64,000 nucleotides of DNA from Sphingomonas sp. EC-HK361 (lineage in GTDB: Bacteria > Pseudomonadota > Alphaproteobacteria > Sphingomonadales > Sphingomonadaceae), in NCBI RefSeq assembly GCF_902498785.1, contig NZ_LR701494.1:805022-869021 (forward strand). The letters are read 5' to 3'. Position numbers and translations under genes: made by a program. Every line of letters begins with the position of its first letter. Positions within the stretch are counted from its first letter, which is position 1. Shown here piece by piece: positions 41,300 to 50,848 of this stretch. The notes beneath the pieces are model-generated. The model worked only from the letters and a program-made list of their open reading frames with translations. It ran no database searches and was not told the origin of the DNA.

Positions 41300-43090
41300 A
41301 TGACACGCAGGCTCGAACATTTCCCCAATCTCGTGACGATGTTCTTCACGCGCGCAAAGGCGAAGGGGGACGTGCCGTTCCTGTGGGCCAAGCGCGGCGG
41401 CAAATGGCAGTCGATGAGTTGGGCGGAGGCCGCGCGCCAGGTCGCCAGCCTCGCCACCGCTTTGAAGGCGATCGGTCTGGAACGCGGCGACAGGGTGATG
41501 CTGGTCAGCGAAAACCGCCCCGAATGGTGCATCGCCGATCTCGCGATCATGGCCGCGGGCTGTGTGACGGTGCCGACCTACGTCACCAATACCGAGCGCG
41601 ACCACGCGCACATCATCGAAAATTCGGGCGCGCGCGCGGTCATCGTCTCGACACAGAAACTCGCCAACGTGCTGATGCCCGCGGTGCTAAAATCCCTCCA
41701 TGCGCAGATGGTCATCGGCATCGACCCCGTACGGCTCGGCCAGTCGAACATCGACGTCCACGACTACAAGACGCTGATCGCGCGCCACTTCGCCGATCCG
41801 GAGCCGGTTGCGGCCGAGGCGACGTTCAAGCGCGAGGACCTGGCCTGCATCATCTACACCAGCGGCACCGGCGGCGCCCCGCGCGGGGTGATGCAGCATC
41901 ACGGTGCGATCCTCCACAACGTCAACGGCTGCTGCACCGTGATCTCGGAGGATTTCGGCTGGGACGACGAGGTCTTTCTCTCGTTCCTTCCCCTCTCCCA
42001 CGCCTATGAACATACCGGCGGGCAACATTTCCCGATCGGACTCGGCGGGCAGATCTACTATGCCGAGGGGCTCGACAAGCTGGCGAGCAATATCGAGGAA
42101 GTGCGCCCGACGATCATGGTCGTCGTGCCGCGCCTGTTCGAGGTGCTGCGCACCCGCATCACCAAGACGATCGAGAAGCAGGGCGGGCTCGGTGAGCGGC
42201 TGCTCGGCCTCGCGCTCGATGTCGGGACGAAACGCTATGAGGACCGGCTCCGCCTGCTCGACCGGCCCGGCGCGCTCGTCGTCGATGCGCTGTTCAAGAA
42301 GAAGATCGGCAAGAAGTTCGGCGGACGGATCAAGGCGATGGTCTCGGGCGGCGCGCCGCTGACGCCCGAGGTCGGCGTGTTCTTCCAGTCGCTCGGCGTC
42401 ACCTTCCTGCAGGGCTATGGCCAGACCGAGGCGGCGCCCGTCATCTCCTGCAACCGGCCGAGCGTCGGGCTGAAGATGGATACGGTGGGCCCGCCGCTTG
42501 CCAACACCGAGGTGCGGATCGCCGACGACGGCGAGATCCTGGTGCGCGGCGAACTCGTCATGCACGGCTATTGGCGCAACGACGCGGAAACAGCGCGGGT
42601 CCTGAAGAACGGATGGCTCCACACCGGGGATATCGGCGAGATCGACGCGAAGGGCCGCATCAGGATCACCGATCGCAAGAAAGACCTCATCATCAACGAC
42701 AAGGGCGACAATGTCGCGCCGCAGAAGGTCGAAGGGATGCTGACCCTCCAGCCCGAGATCGTCCAGGCGATGATCGCGGGCGACCGAAAGCCGCACATGG
42801 TCGCGGTGATCGTGCCGGACCCCGAATGGACGCAGGAATGGTGCGCGAAGAATGGCGACGCGTGCAACTTCGCCCGCCTTGCCGAAAACAGCAGCTACCG
42901 CACCGCGCTCGCCGCGGCAGTGGAACGGGTCAATAAAGACCTGTCCGTCACCGAACGTGTGCGCCGCTTCATCCTGGCGGACGAGCCGTTCACGATCGAG
43001 AACGAGCAGCTTACACCCAGCCTCAAGATCAGACGCCACGTCCTGAAACAGGTCTACGGCGAAAGGCTGGACGCGCTGTATAAGGTGTGA
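41300..43090 (+). CDS. Long-chain acyl-CoA synthetase (AMP-forming)
   Basis: The 596-residue FadD15-like ligase has the P-loop IIYTSGTGGAPRGV, where the usual SGTTG(K) reads SGTGGAPRG. It also has LSFLPLSHAYEHTGGQ, VSGGAPLTPEV, LQGYGQTEAAP, GWLHTGDIGEIDAKGRI and DRKKDLIINDKGDNVAPQ. It activates long-chain fatty acids at the membrane. ATG 41300 is preceded by GGGAGAGAG; the in-frame ATG 41264 has no such site. A palindromic repeat follows the stop. Confidence 0.9.
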   Translation: MTRRLEHFPNLVTMFFTRAKAKGDVPFLWAKRGGKWQSMSWAEAARQVASLATALKAIGLERGDRVMLVSENRPEWCIADLAIMAAGCVTVPTYVTNTERDHAHIIENSGARAVIVSTQKLANVLMPAVLKSLHAQMVIGIDPVRLGQSNIDVHDYKTLIARHFADPEPVAAEATFKREDLACIIYTSGTGGAPRGVMQHHGAILHNVNGCCTVISEDFGWDDEVFLSFLPLSHAYEHTGGQHFPIGLGGQIYYAEGLDKLASNIEEVRPTIMVVVPRLFEVLRTRITKTIEKQGGLGERLLGLALDVGTKRYEDRLRLLDRPGALVVDALFKKKIGKKFGGRIKAMVSGGAPLTPEVGVFFQSLGVTFLQGYGQTEAAPVISCNRPSVGLKMDTVGPPLANTEVRIADDGEILVRGELVMHGYWRNDAETARVLKNGWLHTGDIGEIDAKGRIRITDRKKDLIINDKGDNVAPQKVEGMLTLQPEIVQAMIAGDRKPHMVAVIVPDPEWTQEWCAKNGDACNFARLAENSSYRTALAAAVERVNKDLSVTERVRRFILADEPFTIENEQLTPSLKIRRHVLKQVYGERLDALYKV

Positions 43091-43098
43091 TTTGAGAA

Positions 43099-43221
43099 TC
43101 CTCCCCTGAAAGGGGAGGGGGACCGCGCGCAAAGCGCGTGGTGGAGGGGTATCCCTCTATCGATAGGCTGATACCCCTCCGTCAGCGCTGCGCGCCGCCA
43201 CCTCCCCTTGCAGGGGAGGAT
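43099..43221. repeat. REP-like palindrome between convergent genes
   Basis: Left arm ATCCTCCCCTGAAAGGGGAG and right arm CTCCCCTTGCAGGGGAGGAT pair at the ends. Inside, GGTGGAGGGGTATC pairs with GATACCCCTCCGTC around ATCGAT. The element fills the gap between the acyl-CoA synthetase and M16 protease stops. It is the intergenic relative of the copy inside sufS. Confidence 0.88.
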
Positions 43222-43227
43222 TTAGCG

Positions 43228-46110
43228 TTACTTCGGCACCACCGCCATCGTCCAGTCCTTTTCCGGCCGCAGATATTTCGCCGCGGTCGCCTGGATTTCG
43301 GCGGGGGTTATCCCCTTCAGATCCTGCGCGAGCTTGCGGGTATTTTCGATCCGGTTCTGGTCGAATGCGCCGCCCGACACCTGACGCAACCAGAATTGGT
43401 TCCCCGACGATGCGCGGATGAGATACTGGATCATCGGCTGCAGCGTCCTCTGAAACTCGTCGGCATCGACCGGCTTCGCGACCAGTTCCGCCGCGATCTG
43501 GCGGGAGAGCTGGAAGAAGAGCGCCACCTTGTCGGGCGCGACCTGCCCCACGGCGATCAGCCGCCCCCCGCTCGCCAGCCCGTCGGGCCACTGGCTCGCA
43601 ACGCTGGGGCTGTAGCTGGCGCCCGCGACCGAGCGGAGCCGGTCGAACAGCCGGTCGGAGAAGATCGCCGCCAGCACGTCGAGCCGCCGCTGTTCCGCTG
43701 AATCTCCCGACCCACCGCCGGTCGGCCACGCGATCACCGCGGCGGCCTGCGTGTCGGCGCCGCTGTGCGTGCGCATCACCGGGCTGGCGACATGCGCGGG
43801 AAAGCGCACGGGGGGCGCCAGTGCCGCATCCGCCGCCCGTGCCTTCAGCGCACCGAACGTCGCCGCCACCGCCTTGATCGCAGCGTCGGCCGTCGTATCA
43901 CCGAAGACATCGACCTCGATCGGGCCGGACGCGAGAATCGGCGCCCAGAACGCCTTGAATGCGGCGGGCGTCAGCTTCTCGACATCGGTCTGCTCGGGCA
44001 CGCCCCAGCGCGGATCGCCGTCGCGCAGCAGGCGCTCCATGTCGCGTGAGAGCACCGCATCGGGCGACGCCTCGAACCCGGCATAGCCCGAAAGCATGAC
44101 GGCGCGCGCGCGCATGACAGGCGCCGGGTCCCAGGACGGGAAGGCGAGTTTCGCCGCCATCAGCTTCAGATTGTCGCCATAATCGGCGGGCGTGCTGACC
44201 GCGCCGATCGTGAACGCATCGTCGTCGATCCCGAAATCGAGCCCCATCTGCCGGCCGTTGGTCAAGGCGTCGAGATCGCCCTGGTTGAGCTTGCCGATCC
44301 CGCCCGCGGCGAGCGCGAGATCACCCGCCCAGGCCGGCGTCGCACGATCGTTCGGCAAGGCATTGTAGCCGCGACCGAATCGCACCCGCAGATAGACGCG
44401 GCCGGTCTCGGCGGTGCTCGGAAAAACCAGCATCCGCACGCCGTTGGCGAACGTCACCTTCTCCATACCGAGATCGGCGATCGGCTCGCGTGCGGTAACC
44501 TTGCCGGGCGTGCCCAGCTTCGGCAGCTTCGAAAAGCTGACCGCCGCCTGCTTGGCGCGCGCGCCCGCCAGCTTCGACACATCGGCCTTCAGCGCATCGG
44601 CGAGCTTTGCCGGCGCGGTCGCATCGGCGACCTTGGTGTTGACGACCGCCCGCGTCGCATCCCCCTTGAACACACGCTGCGTCGATTCGAGCAGCGCGGC
44701 GGGCGTGAACATCCCCTTCTTCTCGGCATCGCGCAGGATATCGTAGGAGGTCTGCGGCCCCGCCACGGTCTCGCGGATGTCGAGCGCGGAGACCATGTCG
44801 TCGGCCTGGTTCGCGCCCATCTCGACCCGGGCGGTTTCCACCTGGTTCTTCATCGCCGCGTCGAACTCGGCAAGCTCGCGCTGGACCTCGGTCACCGTCG
44901 CGGCGTTCTTGCCCGCGTCCTCGATCACCGCGCGCACGTCCTTGAGCGCCGCCGCCCAGTCGTCGCCGATCGGCACGATGTTTGTGAAAGTGCCGTTCGC
45001 GGAGCGCGATACGTCGTCAAGGCTGACCGACGCCTGGAGGAAGCTGCCCCCGGCGCGCGCGCGCGTCTCCAGTCGGCGGTTGATCAGCCGCACCGCGAGC
45101 AGATCGACGAGCCGCTTCTGGTTGAAGATGATCGTGTCGTCCCGGAAAGTCCACGGGCGCAACACCGCGGTCGCGACGATATTGGGCAGCGACGGCTCCG
45201 CGATCGCCGCGGTTTCCGGCGCCTTCGGGTCAGGCTTGCCGAAATCGGGATCGGCCGGGTTCGGGCCCTTGCCCTGCCAGCCGCCAAAATTCTTGACGAC
45301 CAGCTGCGCCAGCACGGCTGGATCGAGATCACCCGAAACGACGACGACCGCGCGTTCGGGGCGATACCAGCGATCATGAAATGCCGCGACAGCCGCAGGC
45401 GTCGCCGCCTGCAACGTGTTGATCGTTCCGATCGGCGAGCGATCGGCCAGCGGCTGCCCGGCAAAGAACGTCTCGCGCATCTTGTCCGACCAGCGGACCT
45501 GTGCACCGGGCATCTCGCGCTGCTCGGCCATCACCGCGGGGCGTTCCGAATCGAGGTTGGCCTGGGTGATCGTCGGCGACGCCATCATGCCCGAAAAAAT
45601 CTTCAGGCTTTCGTCCAGCTTCGCATCCGTCGCGCTCGGCAGGTCGAGCTTGTAGACGGTCTGTGTCGGGGTGGTCGACGCGTTCGAATCCGATCCGAAG
45701 GTCGCGCCGAAGCGCTGCCACACCCGCTTCGCTTCGCCATCGGGCACATATTTCGATCCGCGGAACGACAGATGCTCGATCAGGTGGGCGTAGCCTTGCT
45801 GCGCATCGTCTTCGTAGAGCGAACCGGCGTCGATCCGCACCCGCACCGCGACCTGGCCGGGCGGCACGCCGTTCCTGCGCACGGCATAGCGCAAGCCATT
45901 GGGCAGCCGTCCGAAATGCCACTGCGGATCGGGCGGGATATCCGATCCCTTGAACAGCCACGGCGACGTATCGACCCGCGACATGTCCACCGCACCGGCC
46001 GCCGGTTCCGCCGGTTGCGCAACGGGCGATGCCATTTGCTGGGCGGCGATCGGCGACGCGATGGCGAGGAGAAGGGCAAGCGGCGACACTGCGCGCAATC
46101 GGGGATGCAT
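43228..46110 (-). CDS. M16 family metallopeptidase (double-domain, secreted)
   Basis: This 960-residue zinc peptidase has a signal peptide (LRAVSPLALLLAIASPIAAQ) and two M16 halves. The inverted zinc motif HLIEH lies at residues 109-113 (GYAHLIEHLSFRG). The second half is catalytically inactive, as in pitrilysin-type enzymes. WHFGRLPNGLRYAV and VVSGDLDPAVLAQL are typical. It is probably periplasmic. ATG 46110 fits the signal peptide; the frame continues to 46206 without support. Confidence 0.92.
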   Translation of the reverse strand: MHPRLRAVSPLALLLAIASPIAAQQMASPVAQPAEPAAGAVDMSRVDTSPWLFKGSDIPPDPQWHFGRLPNGLRYAVRRNGVPPGQVAVRVRIDAGSLYEDDAQQGYAHLIEHLSFRGSKYVPDGEAKRVWQRFGATFGSDSNASTTPTQTVYKLDLPSATDAKLDESLKIFSGMMASPTITQANLDSERPAVMAEQREMPGAQVRWSDKMRETFFAGQPLADRSPIGTINTLQAATPAAVAAFHDRWYRPERAVVVVSGDLDPAVLAQLVVKNFGGWQGKGPNPADPDFGKPDPKAPETAAIAEPSLPNIVATAVLRPWTFRDDTIIFNQKRLVDLLAVRLINRRLETRARAGGSFLQASVSLDDVSRSANGTFTNIVPIGDDWAAALKDVRAVIEDAGKNAATVTEVQRELAEFDAAMKNQVETARVEMGANQADDMVSALDIRETVAGPQTSYDILRDAEKKGMFTPAALLESTQRVFKGDATRAVVNTKVADATAPAKLADALKADVSKLAGARAKQAAVSFSKLPKLGTPGKVTAREPIADLGMEKVTFANGVRMLVFPSTAETGRVYLRVRFGRGYNALPNDRATPAWAGDLALAAGGIGKLNQGDLDALTNGRQMGLDFGIDDDAFTIGAVSTPADYGDNLKLMAAKLAFPSWDPAPVMRARAVMLSGYAGFEASPDAVLSRDMERLLRDGDPRWGVPEQTDVEKLTPAAFKAFWAPILASGPIEVDVFGDTTADAAIKAVAATFGALKARAADAALAPPVRFPAHVASPVMRTHSGADTQAAAVIAWPTGGGSGDSAEQRRLDVLAAIFSDRLFDRLRSVAGASYSPSVASQWPDGLASGGRLIAVGQVAPDKVALFFQLSRQIAAELVAKPVDADEFQRTLQPMIQYLIRASSGNQFWLRQVSGGAFDQNRIENTRKLAQDLKGITPAEIQATAAKYLRPEKDWTMAVVPK

Positions 46111-46310
46111 GGCGGCAATGTAGACGCTCACGCGCGGCAGCGAAACTCCCCGCAGAATGAGGCGCTGCCCGATCACTTCCCCGGCATTGCCATGTTTTGG
46201 ACCCATGGGCGGCGTATCCGGTGACGTCCGCGCGATCAGGCGCGACGGCCAGTTACTCCCGCCGCCCGCGAAGAACCTGCGCGCGGCCCGACAAGACGGT
46301 GTTGCGACTC

Positions 46311-47144
46311 GTGAACGTTCAGACCAAAGCAGCCAATTGCGCCCACCCCGCTGATTTGTGGCAAAAATCCGGCCAGTCGAGCGCTGCCACCGAAACCGCC
46401 GGCACGCTGCGCGCCGAGAGCGGGCGCCCGCTCATCATCCGCTTCGGCAAGCATCTGCGCGGCGCCTTCGATCGGCTGATCGCATCCTCCTCGCTGGTCG
46501 CCAACGATCCGGTGCTCGACATGCGCGACTTTGCCTGGACGAAGCTGCTGCGCGACGATTGGCGCACGATCCTGGACGAAGCGCGCGCCGTCGCTCTGCG
46601 CGGCGAGGCGGCGCCCAGCCTTGCGACCATCTCCCCCGATCACCGGTCGATCGCCGAGGTCGGCAAGTGGCGGTCCTTCTTCCTGTGGGGCTATGGCTAT
46701 CCGATCGACGACAATCTCGCACGCTGCCCGAAGACCGCCGCGATCGTGGCGCGCATCCCGGGACTCAACAGCGCCTTCTTCTCGATCCTCGCGCCCGGCA
46801 CCCACATCCCGGCGCATCGCGGCGTGACGAAGGGGCTCATCACCTGTCACCTCGGCCTGATCGTCCCGCGCGATGGCGATGTCCGGATGCGGGTGGCCGA
46901 TCGCTATGTCCGGTGGGCGGAAGGCGAGACGCTGGTCTTCGACGACACCTATGATCACGAAGTCTGGAACGACACCGACGGCACCCGCGTCGTCCTGCTC
47001 GTCCAGTTCGAGCGCCCGCTGAAGAACCCCGGCAAATGGTTCGCCGACCTGTTCCTCGGCTTCGTGAAGCGCTCCGCCTTCGTGCAGGAAGCGCGGACCA
47101 ACATCGGCCGGTGGAATGCGGCGCTGAAACAACTCGACGTGTAA
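46311..47144 (+). CDS. Aspartyl/asparaginyl beta-hydroxylase family protein
   Basis: The 2-oxoglutarate/Fe(II) oxygenase has FFSILAPGTHIPAHRGVTKG with the first ligand His, HLGLIVPRDGDVRMRV, and the distal DDTYDHEVWNDTDGTRVVL. This group includes LpxO, which hydroxylates lipid A acyl chains, so the substrate may be lipid rather than protein. The start is uncertain: GTG 46311 gives 277 residues, GTG 46296 is similar, and neither has a good Shine-Dalgarno. It is divergent from the M16 protease. Confidence 0.82.
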   Translation: MNVQTKAANCAHPADLWQKSGQSSAATETAGTLRAESGRPLIIRFGKHLRGAFDRLIASSSLVANDPVLDMRDFAWTKLLRDDWRTILDEARAVALRGEAAPSLATISPDHRSIAEVGKWRSFFLWGYGYPIDDNLARCPKTAAIVARIPGLNSAFFSILAPGTHIPAHRGVTKGLITCHLGLIVPRDGDVRMRVADRYVRWAEGETLVFDDTYDHEVWNDTDGTRVVLLVQFERPLKNPGKWFADLFLGFVKRSAFVQEARTNIGRWNAALKQLDV

Positions 47145-47254
47145 GCGGGCAGGACACAAAGGACGGTAATCCCCGCGGAGGCAGGGGCGACGCGCTCCCG
47201 GGAAACCCATCGTTCCCCCAATCCCGGCTTGATCCCCGCGCCCGCGAGGGCCAC

Positions 47255-47836
47255 ATGCCCGCCATGCTGATCGAGACCGAACCCACGCCCAACCCGGCGA
47301 CCCTGAAGTTTCTCCCCGGCCAGACGGTGATGGCGGCGGGCACGCGCGATTTCGCCGATCCCGAAGAGGCCGAGGCTTCGCCGCTGGCGAACGCGCTGTT
47401 CGGGCTTGGCGACGTGACGGGCGTGTTCTTCGGCTATGATTTCGTGTCGGTCACTGCTGCGCCGGGGGTCGAATGGCGTGACCTGAAGCCGGACGTGCTC
47501 GCAATCCTGATGGACCATTTCACCGCGCAGATGCCGCTGTTCATGCCGGGCGCGGCGGACTTCGCGGTTGCCGCCGACGAAGCGGCGATCGCGGACGATC
47601 CCGCCGACGCAGACATCGTCGCGCAGATCCGCGAGCTGATCGATACGCGCGTTCGCCCGGCGGTCGCCAACGACGGCGGCGATATCGTCTATCGCGGCTT
47701 CGACAAGGGCAAGGTCTATCTGCGGATGCAGGGTGCGTGCTCGGGCTGCCCGTCCTCGACCGCAACGCTGAAGAACGGCATCGAGCAGCTGCTCAAATAT
47801 TACGTGCCCGAAGTCACCGAAGTCCGCGCGGTCTGA
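47255..47836 (+). CDS. nfuA: NifU/NfuA-like Fe-S carrier protein
   Basis: The 193-residue protein has an N-terminal Nfu domain ([37 protein letters not shown]) and a C-terminal NifU domain. The cluster-binding CSGC lies in [20 protein letters not shown]. It carries Fe-S clusters to apo-targets and complements the suf operon of this window. ATG 47255 is used; ATG 47264 is possible. The 110 nt upstream hold degenerate repeat fragments only. Confidence 0.92.
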   Translation: MPAMLIETEPTPNPATLKFLPGQTVMAAGTRDFADPEEAEASPLANALFGLGDVTGVFFGYDFVSVTAAPGVEWRDLKPDVLAILMDHFTAQMPLFMPGAADFAVAADEAAIADDPADADIVAQIRELIDTRVRPAVANDGGDIVYRGFDKGKVYLRMQGACSGCPSSTATLKNGIEQLLKYYVPEVTEVRAV

Positions 47837-47873
47837 CCGCCGTTTCCCAAACATAAAACAGGATCGCAACCAC

Positions 47874-48467
47874 ATGGGCACGCCGCTTGACGACGCCGGT
47901 CTCGACACGCTGTTCCGCAACGCGCGGACCTATAACGGCTATACCGACGAACCGGTGAGCGAGGCCGAGTTGCGCGCGATCTGGGACCTGATGAAGATGG
48001 GGCCGACATCGGCCAACCAGCTTCCGGCGCGACTCGTCTGGTGCGTGTCGGATGCCGCGAAAGCAAAGCTTGCCGCGGCCTGCTCCGCACAGAACGCGCC
48101 CAAGGTGCTGAAGGCGCCGGTTTCGGTCGTCATCGGCATGGACATCGATTTCCACGAGCATCTGCCCGAACTCTTCCCCCATGCCGACGCGAAGAGCTGG
48201 TTCGACGGCAACGAAGCGCTCCGCCGCGAATCGGCGATGCGTAACTCCTCGCTGCAGGGCGCGTATTTCATCATGGCGGCGCGCGCGCTCGGGCTCGATA
48301 CCGGGCCGATGTCGGGCTTCGACGCGACAATGGTGGACGCCGCCTTTTTCGCCGATACGCCGAACGTGACGACGAACTTCATCGCAACACTCGGCCACGG
48401 CGATCCCGCGACGATCTTCGCGCGCAGCCCGCGGCCGGCGTTCGAAACGTTCAACACGATTGCTTAA
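47874..48467 (+). CDS. Nitroreductase family protein, RutE/malonic semialdehyde reductase-like
   Basis: The 197-residue FMN flavoprotein resembles the RutE/HadB group, with [35 protein letters not shown] and [20 protein letters not shown]. RutE reduces malonic semialdehyde in pyrimidine breakdown. No other rut gene is present, so the substrate here is unknown. It lies 37 nt after nfuA and may be cotranscribed with it. Confidence 0.87.
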   Translation: MGTPLDDAGLDTLFRNARTYNGYTDEPVSEAELRAIWDLMKMGPTSANQLPARLVWCVSDAAKAKLAAACSAQNAPKVLKAPVSVVIGMDIDFHEHLPELFPHADAKSWFDGNEALRRESAMRNSSLQGAYFIMAARALGLDTGPMSGFDATMVDAAFFADTPNVTTNFIATLGHGDPATIFARSPRPAFETFNTIA

Positions 48468-48476
48468 TCGGATCGG

Positions 48477-48530
48477 CCCGGCGAAGGCTGGCATCTCCCT
48501 TTGATTACGAGATGCCCGCGCGCGCCGGGA
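48477..48530. repeat. Degenerate REP-like palindrome
   Basis: CGGCGAAGGCTGGCATCTC on the left pairs partly with GAGATGCCCGCGCGCGCCG on the right. It lies in the 70-nt gap between the nitroreductase and tsaB, ending 8 nt before the tsaB ATG, so it could occlude that start. Confidence 0.6.
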
Positions 48531-48537
48531 TGACGCA

Positions 48538-49152
48538 ATGAGCCTGACCCTCGTCATCGATACCGCCACTGCCGCCTGCTCGGTCGCGCTGATCGAGGAC
48601 GGAGGCGTCGTGGCGCGCGTGCACGAGACGGTCGGGCGCGGTCATGCCGAGCGGCTGGTGCCGATGATCGCGACGCTGCCGGGCGGCGGACGCGCGCCGC
48701 ACATTCTCGTCGATGTAGGGCCGGGCAGCTTCACCGGCATCCGCGTCGGGCTCGCCGCCGCGCTCGGACTCGGGCTTGGCTGGAGCGCGAAGGTATGCGG
48801 ATACAGCTCGACCGCGCTCATTGCCGCCGCCGCCTTCGATGCGGCCGATACGGACATGCTTGCGGTCGTGCTGGAGGGCGGGCACGGTGAGGTCTTCATG
48901 CAGGGCTATCGCCGATCCCCGTTCGCCGAAACCGACGCGCTCGTATCGTTGACGCCCGATGCGGCCATAGCCGCGCTCGGCAATCGCCCTGCCTTCGGCA
49001 ACGGCGTCCGGCGGCTCGGCGAGGGTGTGGGCACCGAGATGCTTCCCGATGCGGCATTCGCACAACTGCTCTCGCCAGACTACACCGCCCTGCCCCCGCG
49101 TCCTATCTACGGCCGCGCGCCCGACGCCAAGATTCCGCCGGTGCGCGCATGA
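48538..49152 (+). CDS. tsaB: tRNA threonylcarbamoyladenosine protein TsaB
   Basis: The 204-residue ASKHA-fold protein partners TsaD in making t6A37 of tRNA. TLVIDTATAACSVALIEDG and the conserved DVGPGSFTGIRVGLAAALGL are visible. It overlaps rimI by ATGA, a common tsaB-rimI pairing. The start lies directly after a degenerate palindrome and has no clear Shine-Dalgarno. Confidence 0.94.
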   Translation: MSLTLVIDTATAACSVALIEDGGVVARVHETVGRGHAERLVPMIATLPGGGRAPHILVDVGPGSFTGIRVGLAAALGLGLGWSAKVCGYSSTALIAAAAFDAADTDMLAVVLEGGHGEVFMQGYRRSPFAETDALVSLTPDAAIAALGNRPAFGNGVRRLGEGVGTEMLPDAAFAQLLSPDYTALPPRPIYGRAPDAKIPPVRA

Positions 49153-49625
49153 GTACGCGGCTGCGCTTCGTCGAGCTGGAGTCTGGAAAGCCGTCCGATA
49201 TCGGCATCGTCGATGCGCTGATGATCCAAGCGTTCGATCCGCGTTATGGCGAGGCGTGGACGCGCGCGCAGTGCCTCGGCATCCTGTCGATGCCGGGCGT
49301 CGCGCTGACCATCGCGCGGGTCGATGGCGCCGCTGCGGGCTTCGCGCTGACCCGGACGGTGCTCGACGAGGTCGAGCTGCTGCTGCTGGCCGTCACGCCG
49401 CAATTCCGCCGCCGCGGCGTCGCCCGCGCGCTGCTGAACGGATTTCTGGCGGATGCGCGCGGACGCGGGCTGAAGACCGCGCATCTGGAGGTTCGCGCCG
49501 GCAATCCGGCAGTCGCGCTTTATACTGCGGCCGGCTTCGCCAAGCGGGGCGAGCGCCGCGCTTATTACCGCGGCAACACCGGCGAGGTGTTCGACGCGCA
49601 CAGCTATACGCTGAATCTCGCCTAA
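49149..49625 (+). CDS. rimI: Ribosomal-protein-alanine N-acetyltransferase RimI-like
   Basis: This 158-residue GNAT protein has the acetyl-CoA-binding segment LLLAVTPQFRRRGVARALL and the LEVRAGNPAVALYTAAGFAK block typical of RimI, which acetylates the N-terminal Ala of S18. The start overlaps tsaB, and fur follows after 45 nt. Assignment rests on motif and context. Confidence 0.88.
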   Translation: MSTRLRFVELESGKPSDIGIVDALMIQAFDPRYGEAWTRAQCLGILSMPGVALTIARVDGAAAGFALTRTVLDEVELLLLAVTPQFRRRGVARALLNGFLADARGRGLKTAHLEVRAGNPAVALYTAAGFAKRGERRAYYRGNTGEVFDAHSYTLNLA

Positions 49626-49670
49626 GCCCGCTCGACTGGCGCGGTTCGAGACATTACATCGTCATCCGAT

Positions 49671-50093
49671 ATGGCGCGAAAGATCGACCTCGAAGCCCTG
49701 TGCAACCAGAAGGGCCTGCGGATCACCGAGCAGCGGCGGGTGATCGCCCGCGTGCTTTCCGAAGCGGAAGACCATCCCGATGTGGAAAAGGTCTATGCCC
49801 GCGCATCGGCGATCGACCCGGGCATCTCGATCGCCACGGTCTATCGCACCGTGCGGTTGTTCGAGGAGGCAGGCATCCTCGACCGCCATGATTTCGGCGA
49901 CGGCCGCGCCCGCTATGAACCGGCGCCCGAGGCACATCACGACCATCTGATCGATGTCGAGACCGGCAAGGTCATCGAGTTCGTCGATCCCGAGCTCGAG
50001 CAGCTGCAAAAGGCGATCGCCGAGAAGCTGGGCTTCCGCCTGGTCGATCACAGGATGGAGCTTTACGGCGTGTCGCTCAGCCGCAAGGATTGA
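49671..50093 (+). CDS. fur: Fur family transcriptional regulator (Fur/Mur)
   Basis: The 140-residue regulator has an N-terminal winged helix (LCNQKGLRITEQRRVIARVL, PGISIATVYRTVRLFEEAGI) and the metal motif EAHHDHLIDVETGKVIEF. The Cys that usually follows HHDHLI in Fur is missing, and there is no CxxC pair, as in many alphaproteobacterial Fur/Mur proteins that answer to iron or manganese. It overlaps the acyltransferase start by 4 nt. Confidence 0.92.
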   Translation: MARKIDLEALCNQKGLRITEQRRVIARVLSEAEDHPDVEKVYARASAIDPGISIATVYRTVRLFEEAGILDRHDFGDGRARYEPAPEAHHDHLIDVETGKVIEFVDPELEQLQKAIAEKLGFRLVDHRMELYGVSLSRKD

Positions 50094-50809
50094 GGCTGGC
50101 CGCGTTCCGCTTCTGGCTGCGCCTGGCCGCGATCATCGTGACGCTGGCCGGTGCGGTTCCCCTTCATCTGCTGTGGCGGCTGTTCCGCCTGCCCTCGCCA
50201 TGGCCACGACTCTATCTTGGCGGCCTTGGATGGATCGTCGGTGCACGGAAGCAGGTCATTGGTCGTCCGCTGAAGCGAAACGTCGTCTTCATCGCCAATC
50301 ACCTCAGCTGGATGGATATCCCGATCCTCGCCGGCGCTACCGGCACCGCGTTCGTGGCGAAGGCGGACCTGCGCGATGTCCCGCTAGTCGGCTGGCTGTC
50401 TACCCTCAACCGCACCATCTTCGTGCGCCGCGAGGACAGGCTTGGGATCGCGGACCAGATCGCGCTCCTGCGCGGAGCGCTCGCCGAGGCGTGGGCGGTG
50501 ACGTTGTTTCCGGAGGGCACGACGAGCGACGGCACGACGATCCTGCCGTTCAAGGCGTCGTTGCTCGCGGTCCTCGATCCGCCGCCCGCGGGCGTCCTCG
50601 TCCAGCCGGTCCGGATCGATTACGGCGACGCGACCGCCGAACTGGCGTGGGTCGGCGACGAGCACGGCAAGGAGCACGCGACCCGTGTGCTGCGCCGCCC
50701 CGGCCACTTCACCGTCCACCTGACCTTCTGCGACCCCTTCGATCCCGCAGCCTATGACGGCCGCAAGGCCATCGCCGCCGAGGCGCGGCGCCGGATCGAA
50801 GTGATTTAG
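50090..50809 (+). CDS. plsC: 1-acyl-sn-glycerol-3-phosphate acyltransferase (PlsC-like)
   Basis: The 239-residue membrane-bound acyltransferase has an N-terminal hydrophobic helix, the catalytic NHLSWMD (HX4D), the substrate motif LFPEGTTSDG, and later PVRIDYGD. It makes phosphatidic acid or acylates a related lysolipid such as lyso-ornithine lipid. The start is TTG 50090, overlapping the fur stop (TTGA); no better start lies downstream before the first helix. Confidence 0.88.
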   Translation: MRLAAFRFWLRLAAIIVTLAGAVPLHLLWRLFRLPSPWPRLYLGGLGWIVGARKQVIGRPLKRNVVFIANHLSWMDIPILAGATGTAFVAKADLRDVPLVGWLSTLNRTIFVRREDRLGIADQIALLRGALAEAWAVTLFPEGTTSDGTTILPFKASLLAVLDPPPAGVLVQPVRIDYGDATAELAWVGDEHGKEHATRVLRRPGHFTVHLTFCDPFDPAAYDGRKAIAAEARRRIEVI

Positions 50810-50810
50810 T

Positions 50811-50831
50811 TCCTCCCCGGCACGGGGAGGA
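50811..50831. repeat. Short GC-rich hairpin between plsC and miaB
   Basis: TCCTCCCC-GGCAC-GGGGAGGA is a perfect 8-bp stem directly after the plsC stop and 18 nt before the miaB ATG. It looks like a single arm of the CTCCCC repeat family. It has no strong T-run, so it is a weak terminator at best. Confidence 0.6.
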
Positions 50832-50848
50832 TTTGCTACGGGCACCGC